From Nocardia tengchongensis (GTDB lineage Bacteria > Actinomycetota > Actinomycetes > Mycobacteriales > Mycobacteriaceae), in assembly GCF_018362975.1 (NCBI RefSeq), contig NZ_CP074371.1, forward strand, positions 5,828,001 through 5,892,000: DNA of 64,000 nucleotides, given 5' to 3'. This document shows, piece after piece, positions 1 through 10,207 of the stretch. Made by a program: the position numbers and the translations under genes. The stretch's first letter is position 1. Each line of letters opens with the position of its first letter. Under the pieces are notes generated by a model. It was not told the DNA's origin and did no database searches. It was given only the letters and a program-made list of their open reading frames with translations.

Positions 1-2901
1 GTCGGAACGGTAGGTGAGCAGGTCGCGGACCATGAGGGTGGCGGTGCCGGCGAGGCGGCCCAGCTTGTCCGCGGCGCCCATGAGGACGGCGGCGCGGCGG
101 GGTTCGTTGCGATCGGAGGCGATCCAGGCCAGGGTCTCCAGGCACCCGGCGGCGACCAGCGGCTCGGCTATCAGGGCGGACAATCGGACGCCGTCCTCCA
201 GCAGGTGCTTGGCTCGTTCCGCGTCGCCGGCTCGCCAGACGGCGAAGCCCGCGGCGAACAGAGCCCATGAGCGATAGATCGATTCGCCGGAGGTGGCCGT
301 CATGGCGAGCGTCTTCTCGTGGCAGGCGACGGCCCGGGGGAAATCGCCCCCGAGGGCGTAGGCCCAGCCGAGGGAGAGCTGGGCATCCAACTGCATACCG
401 ATGTCACCGCACGCCTCGTAGGTGCGGACCGCGTCGTTCAGCAGGGCGGCCGCGTCGGACTCGCCGACGTTGCCGAGGGCTATCAACGCATTCGCGTCGA
501 CGTGCTTGACCAAGGCTCCGACCAGCGGATCCTCCGTCTCCTCGGCGAGTGCGCGGAGTTCTGCGAACCGGTTGTTCGCGGTCGCCAGGTCGCCGGTCAA
601 ACCCACGATCGTGCCGGCCGCGAAGAGCGCCCTGGCGCGATCAGTGGTCCGGCTGGCTGGCGAATGGCCCAGCGCGCGTTCATACCAGCGGTAGCCCTCG
701 TGCAGTCGGCCGCGCAAGCCCCAGAACAGGTACAGGTTGGTGACCATCCCGAGCGCGCTCTCATCGTCCTCGGACAGGCTGAACTCCAACGCCTTTCGAA
801 GATTCGGCAGTTCCCGCTCCAGCCGCGACACCCAATCCATCTGATGCGGACCGATCATCTCCGAGTCCGCCCCGCGGACCAGTCGTGCACACCAGTCCCG
901 ATGCCGCCGATCCAGATCCGCGCGCTGACCGGACTCCTCGGCCTTCTCCCGGCCGAATTCCTGCACGGTCTCGAGCATCCGGAAACGCACCGCACCATCG
1001 GTTTCCTGCCGGACCAGGATCGATTTGTCCACCAGCGCCGACAACGTGTCGAGGACCAGGGACTCGGGCACGTCACCGGCGCACACCTGCTCGACCGCGT
1101 CGAGTTCGAAGCCACCGGTGAACACGGAAAGGTCGGCCCACAGCCGCTTCTCGTCGGGCGTGCACAGGTCGTAGCTCCAGCTGATCGAATACCGCAGCGT
1201 CTGCTGCCGCTTCGGCGTCCCCCGGCCACCCCTGGTCAACAGGGCATACCGGTCGATGAGCCGGGTCTGGATCTGCTCGACCGACATCGTGCGCAGGCGC
1301 GCCGCGGCCAGCTCGATCGCCAACGGCAAGCCGTCCAGCCGGGCGCAGATCTCGGCGATGCCGCGCTGATTCGCTTCGTTCATCTCGAAGCCCGGCACCG
1401 CCGCGGCAGCCCTTTCGACGAACAGCGCGACCGCATGCGAATGGCCCGACCCCCGATCACTGCTCGAATCGGGAATTCCCAACGGCTGCAACGGATACAC
1501 GGTTTCCCCGCCGATCCCCAGCGCCTCCCGGCTGGTGGCCAGAATCCGCACGTTCGGGCAGGCCCGCAGCAGTGCCTCCGACAGCTTCGCGGCCGCATCG
1601 ATCACGTGCTCACAATTGTCGAGCACCAGCAGCAGATCGTAGGGCGCCAGCGCCTCCACCAGCGTGTCGAGCACGGAAATGACGCCCTGGCTTCGTAGTC
1701 CGAGCACCGCGGCCACCACGTCGGGCAGCAACGCGTCGTCGCGCAACTCCCCCAACTCGACCAGCCACGCCCCGTTCGGGAACTTCGACCGCACCTTGTG
1801 CGCGACTCGCTGTGCGAGCCTGGACTTTCCGACCCCGCCGATCCCGGTCAGCGTCACCAGACGCGACCCCGGCAGCAGATTGGCGACCTCCGACAACTGG
1901 GTCCGTCGATCGACGAAGGTGGACAGCTCGAGCGGCAGATTCCCGGTCCCCTCGTGCAATGCTTCGCTGTGGATACGCGGAACTCCTTGTGGCACCGGCC
2001 GTTCCGGAACCGCGAACAATTCCGATTCCGAGCCCGGTTCCTCGCGCACCGCCATGTCGTCGACGGCGAACCCACGCTCGAGCTGTATTCGGCGCAGTCG
2101 CTCGCCCAGCGCCGCCGCGGTGGGACGGTCGCGCGGGTCGCGAGACATCGCCGCCTCGATCACCGCACGGACATCCCAGGGGATACCGATCTCACAGGCA
2201 TCGGGATGCTCGGCAGTGGCGACGCGCACGAGCTGGGTCACCGGCTGCCGACCGATGCGGCCCTCGAACGCGACATCGCGGGTGAGGGCGCACAGCAGGG
2301 TGGCCCCGAGCCCATAGACGTCCGAGCCGCGGCTGGGGGCCTGTCCGTCGAGCACCTCGGGCGCGGTAACGGCCGGTGAGCTGGAGACGTCGGCGATCCC
2401 GAAGTCGGTCAACGCCGGCTCGTCGTAATCGGTGAGCAGGATGTTCGCGGGCCGGATATCGCGGTGCACGACACCCGCGCGATGCGCGGATTCCAGCGCC
2501 CCCGCGATCCGCACCCCGATGTGCAGGGTGTCCGACAACGACAGCGGACCGTCGGCCTGCAGCCGCTCCCCCAGCGAGCCACGCGGAAAATACGGCATAA
2601 CTAGGTAGGGACGACCACTGGTGGTCTCACCGACCTCGAGCATGCTCACGATGTTCGGATGCCCGGTCAGGCGCCCCATCGCCCGCTGCTCGCGAAAGAA
2701 CTGGTCACGGACCTCTTCCACGTCACCGGTGAGTACCTTCACCGCGACATCACGGTCCGCGGCGACCTGCGTACATCGGTAGACGATCCCGAGACCGCCC
2801 CGGCCGATCTCCTGCGCGCCCTCGAAACCGGCAGCGCTCAGTTCCGTGACGACGTCGAAACCGGCATCACGCTGCGCATCGAATGAATCAGCTTCGACCA
2901 T
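1..2901 (-). CDS. Ser/Thr protein kinase fused to an ATPase/TPR signalling module (PknK-like), 3' end beyond window
   Basis: This is a cytoplasmic signalling protein; at least 967 residues lie in the window and the frame is still open at base 1. The N-terminal Hanks-type kinase domain has a glycine loop IGRGGLGIVY at residues 32-41, an AVK lysine at 55, the catalytic loop HRDIRPANIL (Asp148) and a DFG motif. The usual catalytic-loop lysine (HRDxK) is arginine here, a conservative but unusual change. A second module has a Walker A motif GIGGVGKS near residues 353-360 and a Walker B stretch LLLVLDNCEHV near 428, as in the NACHT/LuxR-type ATPases of PknK and AfsR-like regulators. The rest is Ala/Leu-rich helical sequence, probably TPR repeats. 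The start is the ATG at 2901. Domain architecture is seen directly; the targets are unknown. Confidence 0.9.
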   Translation of the reverse strand, partial: MVEADSFDAQRDAGFDVVTELSAAGFEGAQEIGRGGLGIVYRCTQVAADRDVAVKVLTGDVEEVRDQFFREQRAMGRLTGHPNIVSMLEVGETTSGRPYLVMPYFPRGSLGERLQADGPLSLSDTLHIGVRIAGALESAHRAGVVHRDIRPANILLTDYDEPALTDFGIADVSSSPAVTAPEVLDGQAPSRGSDVYGLGATLLCALTRDVAFEGRIGRQPVTQLVRVATAEHPDACEIGIPWDVRAVIEAAMSRDPRDRPTAAALGERLRRIQLERGFAVDDMAVREEPGSESELFAVPERPVPQGVPRIHSEALHEGTGNLPLELSTFVDRRTQLSEVANLLPGSRLVTLTGIGGVGKSRLAQRVAHKVRSKFPNGAWLVELGELRDDALLPDVVAAVLGLRSQGVISVLDTLVEALAPYDLLLVLDNCEHVIDAAAKLSEALLRACPNVRILATSREALGIGGETVYPLQPLGIPDSSSDRGSGHSHAVALFVERAAAAVPGFEMNEANQRGIAEICARLDGLPLAIELAAARLRTMSVEQIQTRLIDRYALLTRGGRGTPKRQQTLRYSISWSYDLCTPDEKRLWADLSVFTGGFELDAVEQVCAGDVPESLVLDTLSALVDKSILVRQETDGAVRFRMLETVQEFGREKAEESGQRADLDRRHRDWCARLVRGADSEMIGPHQMDWVSRLERELPNLRKALEFSLSEDDESALGMVTNLYLFWGLRGRLHEGYRWYERALGHSPASRTTDRARALFAAGTIVGLTGDLATANNRFAELRALAEETEDPLVGALVKHVDANALIALGNVGESDAAALLNDAVRTYEACGDIGMQLDAQLSLGWAYALGGDFPRAVACHEKTLAMTATSGESIYRSWALFAAGFAVWRAGDAERAKHLLEDGVRLSALIAEPLVAAGCLETLAWIASDRNEPRRAAVLMGAADKLGRLAGTATLMVRDLLTYRSD

Positions 2902-3076
2902 CGGTAGCTCGCAAATCGCCGGCAGCACGCACTAGCCAGAGTATCCCTCCCACGCGTGGACGGCGGAAATAGGTATGTCCCGGGTAGATCGGCCGTCGTG
3001 CGCAGGTATGCCCCGCCCCGAAGCTGGTTTCACCGCCGAGCGAACGCCGGCACCGAATATCCCTAGGAGAAGCTCC

Positions 3077-3583
3077 ATGGCTACCGGATCTCGCCCCCAG
3101 TCCCGGACCGCCCGCCGTCTCGCCGCCTGCGCCCTGGCCGCCGCATCACTGTCGATCGTGGCGACCGCTCAGGCATCGGCCCTCGTCCCGGATTCGTCGG
3201 CAAAGACCCTGCCTGCGGCCGTCAGCGTTGCGGCCACGAAGATCGCGCCGACCGCGGCCGCCGGTTCGGACCTCGACGGCTGGATCCGCGAGGCGATGGC
3301 CGTGATGGCCGCGCACGGCATTCCGGGCAGCTATGACGGCATCCACCGCAACATCATGCGGGAATCGGGCGGTGACCCCGGCGCGATCAACCTCTACGAC
3401 TCCAACGCCGCCGCCGGCATCCCGTCCAAGGGCCTGCTCCAGGTCATCGACCCGACCTTCCAGGCCTACCACGTCGACGGCACCTCCTGGGACATCTGGG
3501 ATCCGGTAGCCAACATCACCGCCGCCTGCAACTACGCGGCCTCGCGCTACGGCTCGATGGACAACGTCGACTCGGCGTACTGA
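3077..3583 (+). CDS. Secreted transglycosylase SLT/lysozyme-like protein
   Basis: The 168-residue product probably acts on peptidoglycan outside the membrane. A typical Sec signal peptide covers about residues 1-36 (twin Arg, an Ala/Leu core, then an ASA-type site). The C-terminal domain has the goose-lysozyme/SLT features NIMRESGGDPGAIN, with the catalytic glutamate in RESGG, and the glycine-rich segment SKGLLQVIDPTF. Proteins of this kind (lytic transglycosylase-like, related in fold to Rpf) are common in Nocardia and Streptomyces. The ATG at 3077 was chosen because AGGAGA lies just upstream at 3065-3070. A strong hairpin terminator follows the stop. Confidence 0.85.
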   Translation: MATGSRPQSRTARRLAACALAAASLSIVATAQASALVPDSSAKTLPAAVSVAATKIAPTAAAGSDLDGWIREAMAVMAAHGIPGSYDGIHRNIMRESGGDPGAINLYDSNAAAGIPSKGLLQVIDPTFQAYHVDGTSWDIWDPVANITAACNYAASRYGSMDNVDSAY

Positions 3584-3606
3584 CACACGGAGTAGCGACC
3601 ATGCCG

Positions 3607-3641
3607 AAGAACCCGGCCCCAATGAGGGGGGCCGGGTTCTT
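3607..3641 (+). terminator. Rho-independent-type terminator after the SLT gene
   Basis: A perfect 14-bp stem AAGAACCCGGCCCC / GGGGCCGGGTTCTT encloses a 7-nt loop. It begins 24 nt after the stop codon of the lysozyme-like gene. The stem ends in TTCTT rather than a long U-tract. Confidence 0.75.
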
Positions 3642-3739
3642 CTATGTCGCCTGCGGCTCGAAATGGAGACAGTGTGTCAAGCTGGGAAGGGGGCAATTCG
3701 CCAGCGCTGGTCCCATCAACATTCGTTCAGGAGGCTGCC

Positions 3740-3973
3740 ATGGTCGATGACGGTGTTTTCCGAGTGCAATTCCGCGAGTCGTATCCCGCAACCGGCGATG
3801 AGGCCACGAATTTTCATCAGTGGCTCAAAGCGCTGGGCGGGATGGTCGTCTACGGCGCGTATCCCGGCCCGCTCGTGATCGACATCGCCGCGGATGCCGC
3901 CGGCCATGTCGCATCGTTCCCGTTCGTCGAATCGGTGGTGTCGGTCAGCGACAACTCGGTCGTCAGCGGGTAA
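3740..3973 (+). CDS. Small hypothetical protein (77 aa)
   Basis: A short acidic protein without a signal peptide or membrane segment; I do not recognise the family. A strong ribosome-binding site, CAGGAGG at 3729-3735, precedes the ATG at 3740 and supports the start. The stop lies 15 nt before the ATG of the YbdK-type ligase gene, so the two may be co-transcribed. The sequence pattern, with short beta-rich stretches such as GGMVVYGAYPGPLVIDI, suggests a compact alpha/beta domain. No function can be assigned. Confidence 0.65.
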   Translation: MVDDGVFRVQFRESYPATGDEATNFHQWLKALGGMVVYGAYPGPLVIDIAADAAGHVASFPFVESVVSVSDNSVVSG

Positions 3974-3988
3974 CCCGCGAGTAGGCTC

Positions 3989-5123
3989 ATGCCAATGGAC
4001 GCGGCCCAGTCGACTGTCGGCGTCGAGGAGGAGTTCCTCCTCGTGGACAGCGCCACCGGCGCGCCCGCCGCGAATAACGCCGAGGTGGCCCGAACGGCGG
4101 CCGAGTGCGGGATCGACCTGAAAACTGGAACTCACCCGGTGCCAGGTGGAGACGAATACCCGCGTGCACTCCAGCACCGCCGAGCTGATTCAGGAATTGC
4201 GGGATCTGCGCGTCGGTGTGGCGGCCTGCGCCGAGCAACACGACACGCGGCTGCTCGCGGTGGCGATTCCGCCGACGGTGCCCCACGAATTCCCGGTGAC
4301 CGATACGCCACGCTATCGCCGCATCGCCGCCGACTTCGGCTTGCTCGCTCATGAGCAGGGGCTGTGCGGCTGCCACGTGCACGTCGCGATTCCGGACAAG
4401 GAAACCGCAGTCCAGGTCAGCAATCACGTGCGACCCTGGTTGCCATTGTTCCTCGCACTGACCGCGAATTCCGCGATATATCGCGGCGTCGACAGCGGGT
4501 TCGCCAGTTGGCGGAACATCCTGTGGCAACGCTGGCCCAGCGCCGGACCGCCACCCTATTTCGCGTCGGCCGCGGAGTACGACGCCATGGTCGCCATGCT
4601 GATTTCGAGCGGCAGCATTCTCGACGAAACGATGGTGTATTGGGACATCCGTCCGTCCATGAAATATCCCACTGTCGAGATCCGGGTCAGTGACATCCCC
4701 GCCACGGTCGAGGAGACCGCCCTGCTCGCCACCCTGCTGCGCGCCACGGTCATGACCGCGCGAATGTCTTTGGAGCAAGGGATCACCGGATCGCCGGTCC
4801 AGCCCGAGCTGCTGCGCGCGGCGTATTGGAATGCCGCACGCACCGGTATCAACGGCAACGCCGTCTACCCCGTGAACGGCAGCGTCGTCCCAGCTCGAGC
4901 GCTACTCGCGGAACTCGTCGATCACATCGGGCCGGCACTCGAGGAGTTGGGCGACCGCGACTTCGTCACCAGCGGCATCCGAGCCGTACTCAGCCGCGGC
5001 AACGGCGCGTGCCGCCAACTCGAGGCCTTCCGCCCGCGTCGAGACGTCGGCGATGTCGTCACCGAATTGGCGAATGCCACGTTGGAAGGCTGCGACCGGC
5101 ACCCTGTCAGCCTGCATTCCTGA
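3989..5123 (+). pseudogene. YbdK-type glutamate-cysteine ligase/carboxylate-amine ligase, frameshifted
   Basis: Members of the GCS2/YbdK family make an amide bond between a carboxylate (usually glutamate) and an amine in an ATP-dependent reaction. The N-terminal hallmark VGVEEEFLLVD lies in the first frame. The rest lies in the next frame: ELTRCQVETNT, TRVHSS, GCHVHVAIPDKETA, WPSAGPP and YPTVEIRVSD. The switch falls at an AAAA run at 4121-4124. Removing one A restores DLKLELTRCQVETNT, as expected in the family, so the break is a one-base insertion. After correction the protein is about 378 residues, normal length. Either the gene is a recent pseudogene or the base is a sequencing error. Confidence 0.85.
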
Positions 5124-5159
5124 GCGGGCATCACCGCTCGTTCGACACGTCGTCCGAGG

Positions 5160-6257
5160 TCAGTTGTTCTTGCCCCGGGCGGCGACCTTCCAGCGGTCGA
5201 CCACCGTGCCGTTGTCCACGACCGTGACATAGTCGACGAGGTTCATAGTGATGCAGACATGATTCGGAATCACGCGCAGGCGTTCTCCGATTCTGGGCAG
5301 CGGCACGTCGCCGGGCCAGGTCACGGTGGCGTGGTGTTCGGACAATGCGGTGATGTCCGCGTCGAGGTGATCGATCAGTCGACCGAACCCCCGCGTCCAG
5401 GCCGGACGGTCACTGCCCAGGATCTTGCTCCCGGAATCGAGGACGATGCGGCGCGGGCCGTGCGCGGTGTCCTGCCGGCTGACCACCGTGGCGGCGACGG
5501 TCAACGCGATGTCGTCGACCGCGCAACGCTCGAGTTCGAGCTGCTGGGCGTCGCCGAACACGTACACGCCGGGACGCAGTTCGGTCGCCGCGCCGGCGGC
5601 GGTCAGCAGCGCGGAGGGAGTCGACCCTCCACTGCGACGGGTGATCGGGAACCCGTCGGCGATCAGGATGTTCGCGGCGTCGGTGAGGGCCCGCTGTTCC
5701 TGCGCGGCGGCCTCGGCGGCCTGGCCCGGCAGGTAGCTGTGACCGGGGAAGGTGAACACTCCCGTCACGCGTAATCCGCCGGCCCGGGCGGCACGGGCGA
5801 TCTCGACCACCTGCCCGGCGTCGACGCCACTGCGGTGATGTCCGCTGTCGAGTTCGACCAGAGCCTCGATCGCACTCGCGGCGGGCCCGAGTTGGGCGGC
5901 GGCGTTCGCGGCCGCCTCCGGGGAGTCGACGCCGATCGAGATGCGGGTGTGCGCGGTCAACCGGCGCAGGCGATCGGCGTGGCGAGGACCGATCCACAGC
6001 GGATAGGCGATGAAGATGTCCTCGACGCCGTGCTCGGCGAACACCTCCGCCTCGCCGATGGTGGCGACGGTGAGACCGCTTGCGCCGGCACGCAATTGCC
6101 GGTCCGCGATCTCGGGGATCTTGTGCGTCTTCGCGTGGGGTCGCAAAGCGATTCCCTTGGCGGTGACGGCGGAATTCATCCGGGCGATATTGCGGTCGAG
6201 GACGCCGCGGTCGATGACAACGGCAGGCGTATCGATCTCACCGGGGATGAACACCAC
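5160..6257 (-). CDS. PLP-dependent alanine-racemase-fold enzyme (D-threonine aldolase/D-serine dehydratase-like)
   Basis: A 365-residue cytosolic enzyme. The N-terminal TIM barrel carries the PLP-lysine segment [14 protein letters not shown], followed by [15 protein letters not shown] and a C-terminal beta domain with PNHVCITMN. That His/Cys pair resembles the metal-binding site of D-serine dehydratase and D-threonine aldolase. The likely reaction is cleavage or deamination of a beta-hydroxy D-amino acid; the exact substrate cannot be read from sequence. The frame stays open far upstream. I chose the GTG at 6257 because AAGGAG sits 6 nt before it and the conserved [11 protein letters not shown] block begins 8 residues later. 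It is downstream of the secreted hydrolase gene on the same strand. Confidence 0.85.
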   Translation of the reverse strand: MVFIPGEIDTPAVVIDRGVLDRNIARMNSAVTAKGIALRPHAKTHKIPEIADRQLRAGASGLTVATIGEAEVFAEHGVEDIFIAYPLWIGPRHADRLRRLTAHTRISIGVDSPEAAANAAAQLGPAASAIEALVELDSGHHRSGVDAGQVVEIARAARAGGLRVTGVFTFPGHSYLPGQAAEAAAQEQRALTDAANILIADGFPITRRSGGSTPSALLTAAGAATELRPGVYVFGDAQQLELERCAVDDIALTVAATVVSRQDTAHGPRRIVLDSGSKILGSDRPAWTRGFGRLIDHLDADITALSEHHATVTWPGDVPLPRIGERLRVIPNHVCITMNLVDYVTVVDNGTVVDRWKVAARGKNN

Positions 6258-6406
6258 GTCGGACTCCTTCGTGACTGCATTGCGTCGGGCGGTGTACCAC
6301 GATGCCACCCCGCCCTCCACCGACAGACGACCCGGCCCTCGATACGCGAGCCGGGTCATCGGTCGGAGCAGGATCGCCCGCCGAAAGTAGTTGCGCTGCA
6401 GAAGCT

Positions 6407-7267
6407 TCAGCCCGGGATCTGGGTGGCCAACGCGTTGCGGCGGAAGTCGGAGAACTGTTGGGAGTCGGTGCAGAAGCCGCAGTTCGGGCCGAAGAATTCG
6501 GCGCGAGCGTTGGGGTCGTCCATCAGCCAGTAGCGGAGCCAGGCCGTGGACGGGCCGCGCATGTCGCCGCCGGTGATGCCGGTGCCGAAGTGGGTGGCGC
6601 CGCGCAGTTCGGCGTACTCGGCGGGGATCTGGTCTGCGGCGTTGTACATGGCTTTCACCAGGACCGGCCACACGATGGCGTCGAACTGGCCGGCCAGGAA
6701 CAGCGCCGGCTTGTGCAGCTGGGCTGGGTCGTTGAGCGGTCCCGGCTGGATCGCGACGACGGTGTCCACACGGGGGTCGACGGCGGCGTTGATCGCACCC
6801 GACCCGCCCTGGGAGTGTCCCGCGGATCCGATCCGGTCCAGGTTGACCTTGCCGTAGAAGACGCTGGAGGGATCGGCGTTGAGCTTCTCGATGAGGTCGA
6901 TCCCGCTGCGCATGGTGATCGCGAAGTTGCTCACCGGCGTGTTGGCTGCCACCACGATGAAGCCGTGGCTGGCGTAGTGCCGCAGCAGCAGGGTGTAGGC
7001 CCCGGGCAGCACGCCGGTGCCGTTGCCCCAGATGATCACCGGGTGCTTCTCCCCGTGCGCGCCCATGGTCTGCGGGTAGTACAGCGTGTGCACCACGCCG
7101 ATGCTGACCTCCGGCGTATAGGGGCCCGACTCGGCCCAGTTCCGGCCGACACTCGGAATACCGTCGGCCCGAGCGGGTGCCGCGACGCCGGTGAGAGTCA
7201 GCGCGGTGACCGCCGCGGTGACGACGGCCGCCATGGCGGTGCGGAGGATGGAAGTGCGAAGGCGCAT
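6407..7267 (-). CDS. Secreted alpha/beta hydrolase (lipase/polyesterase-like)
   Basis: 286 residues. An N-terminal signal peptide (MRLRTS, then an Ala/Val/Leu core) ends near AAPARADG. The mature domain carries the nucleophile elbow GHSQGG, an oxyanion-type segment IIWGNGTG, an acid-containing loop [11 protein letters not shown] and a late histidine in GATHFGTG. Three cysteines lie near the C-terminus ([10 protein letters not shown]), two of which could form a disulfide. The fold resembles dienelactone-hydrolase/cutinase-like secreted esterases of actinobacteria; the substrate is unknown. AAAGGGAAG precedes the ATG. It lies between the PucR-type regulator (upstream) and the PLP enzyme. Confidence 0.8.
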   Translation of the reverse strand: MRLRTSILRTAMAAVVTAAVTALTLTGVAAPARADGIPSVGRNWAESGPYTPEVSIGVVHTLYYPQTMGAHGEKHPVIIWGNGTGVLPGAYTLLLRHYASHGFIVVAANTPVSNFAITMRSGIDLIEKLNADPSSVFYGKVNLDRIGSAGHSQGGSGAINAAVDPRVDTVVAIQPGPLNDPAQLHKPALFLAGQFDAIVWPVLVKAMYNAADQIPAEYAELRGATHFGTGITGGDMRGPSTAWLRYWLMDDPNARAEFFGPNCGFCTDSQQFSDFRRNALATQIPG

Positions 7268-7468
7268 GCGCTTCCCTTTCGAATGAAGCCCGGAGGCGGA
7301 TTACGCACCGGCGCAGCGTGACTGCGATCCGGCGACTCGGCCGTATGCCTGGCGGGAAAGCTATTGCGCGTTCCTGCCGTGTGCGGCCGAAATCCTTTTC
7401 CCGGCGAAAGTCTTGTGCCCGAGCACAGACCGGGGGCGGCGAGACTGGTTCGCCTGCCCAGACCGGGG

Positions 7469-8665
7469 TTATCGGCGGGCCGCCTCGACCGCCAGGGCGA
7501 GCTCGATCATCGCGCGGGGTTCGGCGATGGACCGGCCGGTCAGTTCCTCGATCCGCCGCAACCGATTCAGCACGGTATTGCGGTGGCAGTACAACACCGC
7601 CGCCGCGCCCGCCGCCGAGCCGTCCGCGTCGAGCCATGCGGTCACGGTGGCGAGCAGCATGTCGCGTTCGGCCGCGGGCAATGCGAGCACCGGGCCGAGC
7701 ACCACGGTCCGAAGTCGCTCGGCGAGGTCGGACTGAGCGGCGACCAGCGCGGCGGGCAGTCGCCGATCGAGCACCACCACCTCGTCGGCCCCGGGTGCGC
7801 AGGTCTGTAAGGCGATCTCGGCCAGCCAACGGGCCCTGGCCAATTCGGCCAGCGAACCCACCACCGGACTGATCCCGGCCCCCACGCCATGTTCCTGGAG
7901 CAGCCGGGCGGGCTCGGTCAGTGGATCGGCGCCGAGCGAGATCAGCCCCACCTCATGGTCGGCGCGGATCCGCCACAGGATGTGAAAACCGTTGGCGGCC
8001 GGGTGCCCCCGATCGCGCGGCAGACCCGCGATCGGGGTCACCGACCGCACCACCGCCACCGCGTAGCGAGCCCGCTCGGGCAGGCCGAGGAACGCCGACG
8101 CCTCCGCGATCAGGCCCGCGCCCCCGCCCGCGGGAAATGCCGCTCCCGGACCACCGAGCAGCACATCGAGCACCGCGTTGCGCCGCTCACCGTCCCGCGC
8201 CAGCCGCTCCGATTCCACCGCCTGATACGCCTCGGTGACAGCCCCGATCAGCAGATCGACGATGTCCCACAGGTCGCCCACGCACGGCAGCAAATCGGGC
8301 AGCGAGGCCGGATCCTTCTCCGCCACCGTCTCGATCATCGCTTCCCACAGCAGTCGGCAACCACGCCGGTACGCGTCCTGCAGCGAGGCCAGTGGCAGCC
8401 CTTGCCCGGCCCGCGTCCGTCCGGTCCAGGTCGCGTCGGACAGATCGATCGGCTGGTCCCGGGAACGGTCCAGCATCGAGGCCACGGTCTGGCGCAGGTT
8501 CCGCAAAATCGTGTCCCGCAACTCCGTGGGCGCGATCAGCGCCGCGTACGCGGCATCTTCGGTGCGGATCCGCTCGGACAGTCCGGTGGCGATGGCGGGC
8601 AACCGATCCGAGAGCGGCTCGGCCACAGCGGTCAGGATGTGCGATGTCGTGTCCCGGTCCAGCAC
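7469..8665 (-). CDS. PucR/CdaR-family transcriptional regulator
   Basis: 398 residues, cytoplasmic DNA-binding protein. The C-terminus carries the PucR-type helix-turn-helix with the signature [19 protein letters not shown]. The central part resembles the GGDEF-like fold of this family, and the N-terminal 150 residues are helical (RsbR/PucR-type sensing region). The start is a GTG at 8665 with a purine-rich GGAAGGG upstream. It reads in the same direction as the hydrolase and the hsaA-like gene. Its target is unknown; the adjacent hydrolase is a reasonable guess. This is a different subtype from the purine-cluster regulator at 38819. Confidence 0.85.
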   Translation of the reverse strand: MLDRDTTSHILTAVAEPLSDRLPAIATGLSERIRTEDAAYAALIAPTELRDTILRNLRQTVASMLDRSRDQPIDLSDATWTGRTRAGQGLPLASLQDAYRRGCRLLWEAMIETVAEKDPASLPDLLPCVGDLWDIVDLLIGAVTEAYQAVESERLARDGERRNAVLDVLLGGPGAAFPAGGGAGLIAEASAFLGLPERARYAVAVVRSVTPIAGLPRDRGHPAANGFHILWRIRADHEVGLISLGADPLTEPARLLQEHGVGAGISPVVGSLAELARARWLAEIALQTCAPGADEVVVLDRRLPAALVAAQSDLAERLRTVVLGPVLALPAAERDMLLATVTAWLDADGSAAGAAAVLYCHRNTVLNRLRRIEELTGRSIAEPRAMIELALAVEAARR

Positions 8666-8837
8666 CTGGCCGCCGCCCTTCCTCCAGCAACGATCCCGCG
8701 GCCACGCAACGCTGCGGGACCAGCATGGTAGCCCCGACCGCGTCGTCGGCGGGCCGGTTCAGGCGCCCGCGAGCAGCGGCGAGGACACCTTGTTCACAGC
8801 GCCCGAATGCCCCTCGGCGGCAACTCCGATGACGTCG

Positions 8838-10001
8838 CTACACCATCGTGTCGCCGACAGGCAGCCCGAAGGCGTGCGTTCCGTACATGACGTAGGCCCG
8901 TTCGGGATCGTTGGCCGCGTGTACCCGGCCGGCGTGCGCGTCGCGCCAGAATCGTTGCAGCGCGGCACCGTGGGTCAGCGCGGTGGCGCCGGACGCCTCG
9001 AACAGCCGGTCGATGGACGCGACGGCCCGCCCGGTGGCGCGCACCTGGTCACGGCGGGCGCGGGCGCGCAGGTCGAACGGGATCTCCGTGCCCGCGACGA
9101 GATGCGCGTACTCGTCGGCGACATTCCCGGACAGCTGCCGCCAGGCGGCGTCGATGTCGGCGGCGGCCTCGGCGATACGGACCTTGCCGAAGGGATCATC
9201 CTTGGCCTGCTCGCCCGCGTAGGCGGCGCGCACGCGTTTGCCCTGGTGTTCCACGTGTGCCGCGTACGCGCCGTAGGCCATCCCGACGATGGGAGTCGCG
9301 ATCGTGGTGGGGTGAATGGTGCCCCACGGCATCTTGTAGACGGGGTCGGTGTTCTGTTCCAGGCCAGGGGATTTCAACTCACCCATGGTTTTGAAGCCGA
9401 GGAAGCGGTGCGCGGGCACGAACACGTCCTCGACCACGATGGTGTTCGACCCTGTGCCGCGCAGCCCGACCACTCGCCACACGTCGTCGATGCGGTAGTC
9501 GCTGCGAGGGATCAGGAACGAGCCGAAATCGACCGGCTTGCCGTCCTTGACGACCGGACCGCCCACCACCACCCAGTCGGTGTGATCACAGCCCGAGGAC
9601 CAGGCCCAGGCGCCCCGCACGAGATACCCGCCGTCGACGGCGACGCCGGCACCCATCGGAGCGTAGGAGGAAGCGATGCGCGCATCGGTGTTCCCGCCCC
9701 ACACGTCCTCCTGCGCTTGCTGATCGAACAGCGCCAGGTGCCAGTTGTGGATGCCGAGGATGCCCGCCACCCAGCCGGTGGAGCCGCACACGGAGGCGAT
9801 CGTGCGCACGGTGTCATAGAAGACCACCGGATCGGCGGCGCGGCCGCCCCATTACCGTGGCTGTAGCAGCGTGAAGAATCCGGTCTCCCGCAGATCCTCG
9901 ATCGACTCGCCGGGAATGCGGCGCAGGTCCTCGGTCTCCTGCGCACGATCACGCAGTATCGGCAACAGGGCCTCGACACGTTCGGTGATTTCGTGGGTCA
10001 T
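8838..10001 (-). pseudogene. hsaA: HsaA-like flavin-dependent 3-HSA hydroxylase, oxygenase component, broken by an in-frame TAA
   Basis: HsaA, with the flavin reductase HsaB, hydroxylates 3-HSA to the catechol 3,4-DHSA in steroid A/B-ring degradation. The frame matches HsaA throughout: DLRRIP, GFFTLLQP, WGG, SVCGSTGWVAGILG, HNWHLALFD, ISSSYAPMGAG-like SSYAPMGAG, YKMPWGT and the C-terminal FGLPVGDTMV. Codon 50 is TAA (9854-9852) exactly where the family has QPxQWGG, so CAA to TAA is the simplest cause. With the stop read through, the protein would be 387 residues, close to the usual 390-395. A GTG at 9827 could restart translation, but that product would lack the N-terminal helices. The gene diverges from kshA across a KstR-type operator. 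Confidence 0.85.
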
Positions 10002-10057
10002 CTCGCCGCGCACTCCATGAATCGGTCGGCGGGCAATCCGTCAGCCCACCGCATAAC

Positions 10058-10071
10058 TAGAACCTGTTCTA
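10058..10071. promoter_or_regulatory. KstR-type operator
   Basis: TAGAACCTGTTCTA is a perfect 14-bp palindrome matching the KstR consensus (TnnAACnnGTTnnA, typically TAGAACACGTTCTA). It lies between the divergent hsaA-like gene (start 10001) and kshA (start 10208). Both are steroid-catabolism genes of the type KstR represses in mycobacteria and rhodococci. Confidence 0.85.
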
Positions 10072-10128
10072 GCTACTATGCGACTACGGACGGCAATCTG
10101 ACACCGTGTCGATTTGCCTTTCTTTTAA

Positions 10129-10140
10129 GGACTTTGGTCC
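10129..10140. promoter_or_regulatory. GGAC-N4-GTCC inverted repeat upstream of kshA (DosR-like core)
   Basis: GGACTTTGGTCC has perfect 4-bp arms. Within its 14-bp window it matches 11 of 14 core positions of the DosR/DevR box (GGGACTWWAGTCCC). It is 67 nt upstream of the kshA start. A closely similar sequence, GGGCCTTTGGTCC, lies upstream of the hsp20 gene. Function is inferred only. Confidence 0.35.
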
Positions 10141-10207
10141 ATTGCACCTGAATGAACTCTCCTCAATCCTGACAGGATCTGCAACCTGCTTCAGAGGAGG
10201 GTCCCGG

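Noticed and set aside
5160..7829. 889-codon minus-strand open frame
   Set aside because: Only its last 366 codons (from the GTG at 6257) encode a real enzyme; the upstream part is out of frame with the secreted hydrolase.
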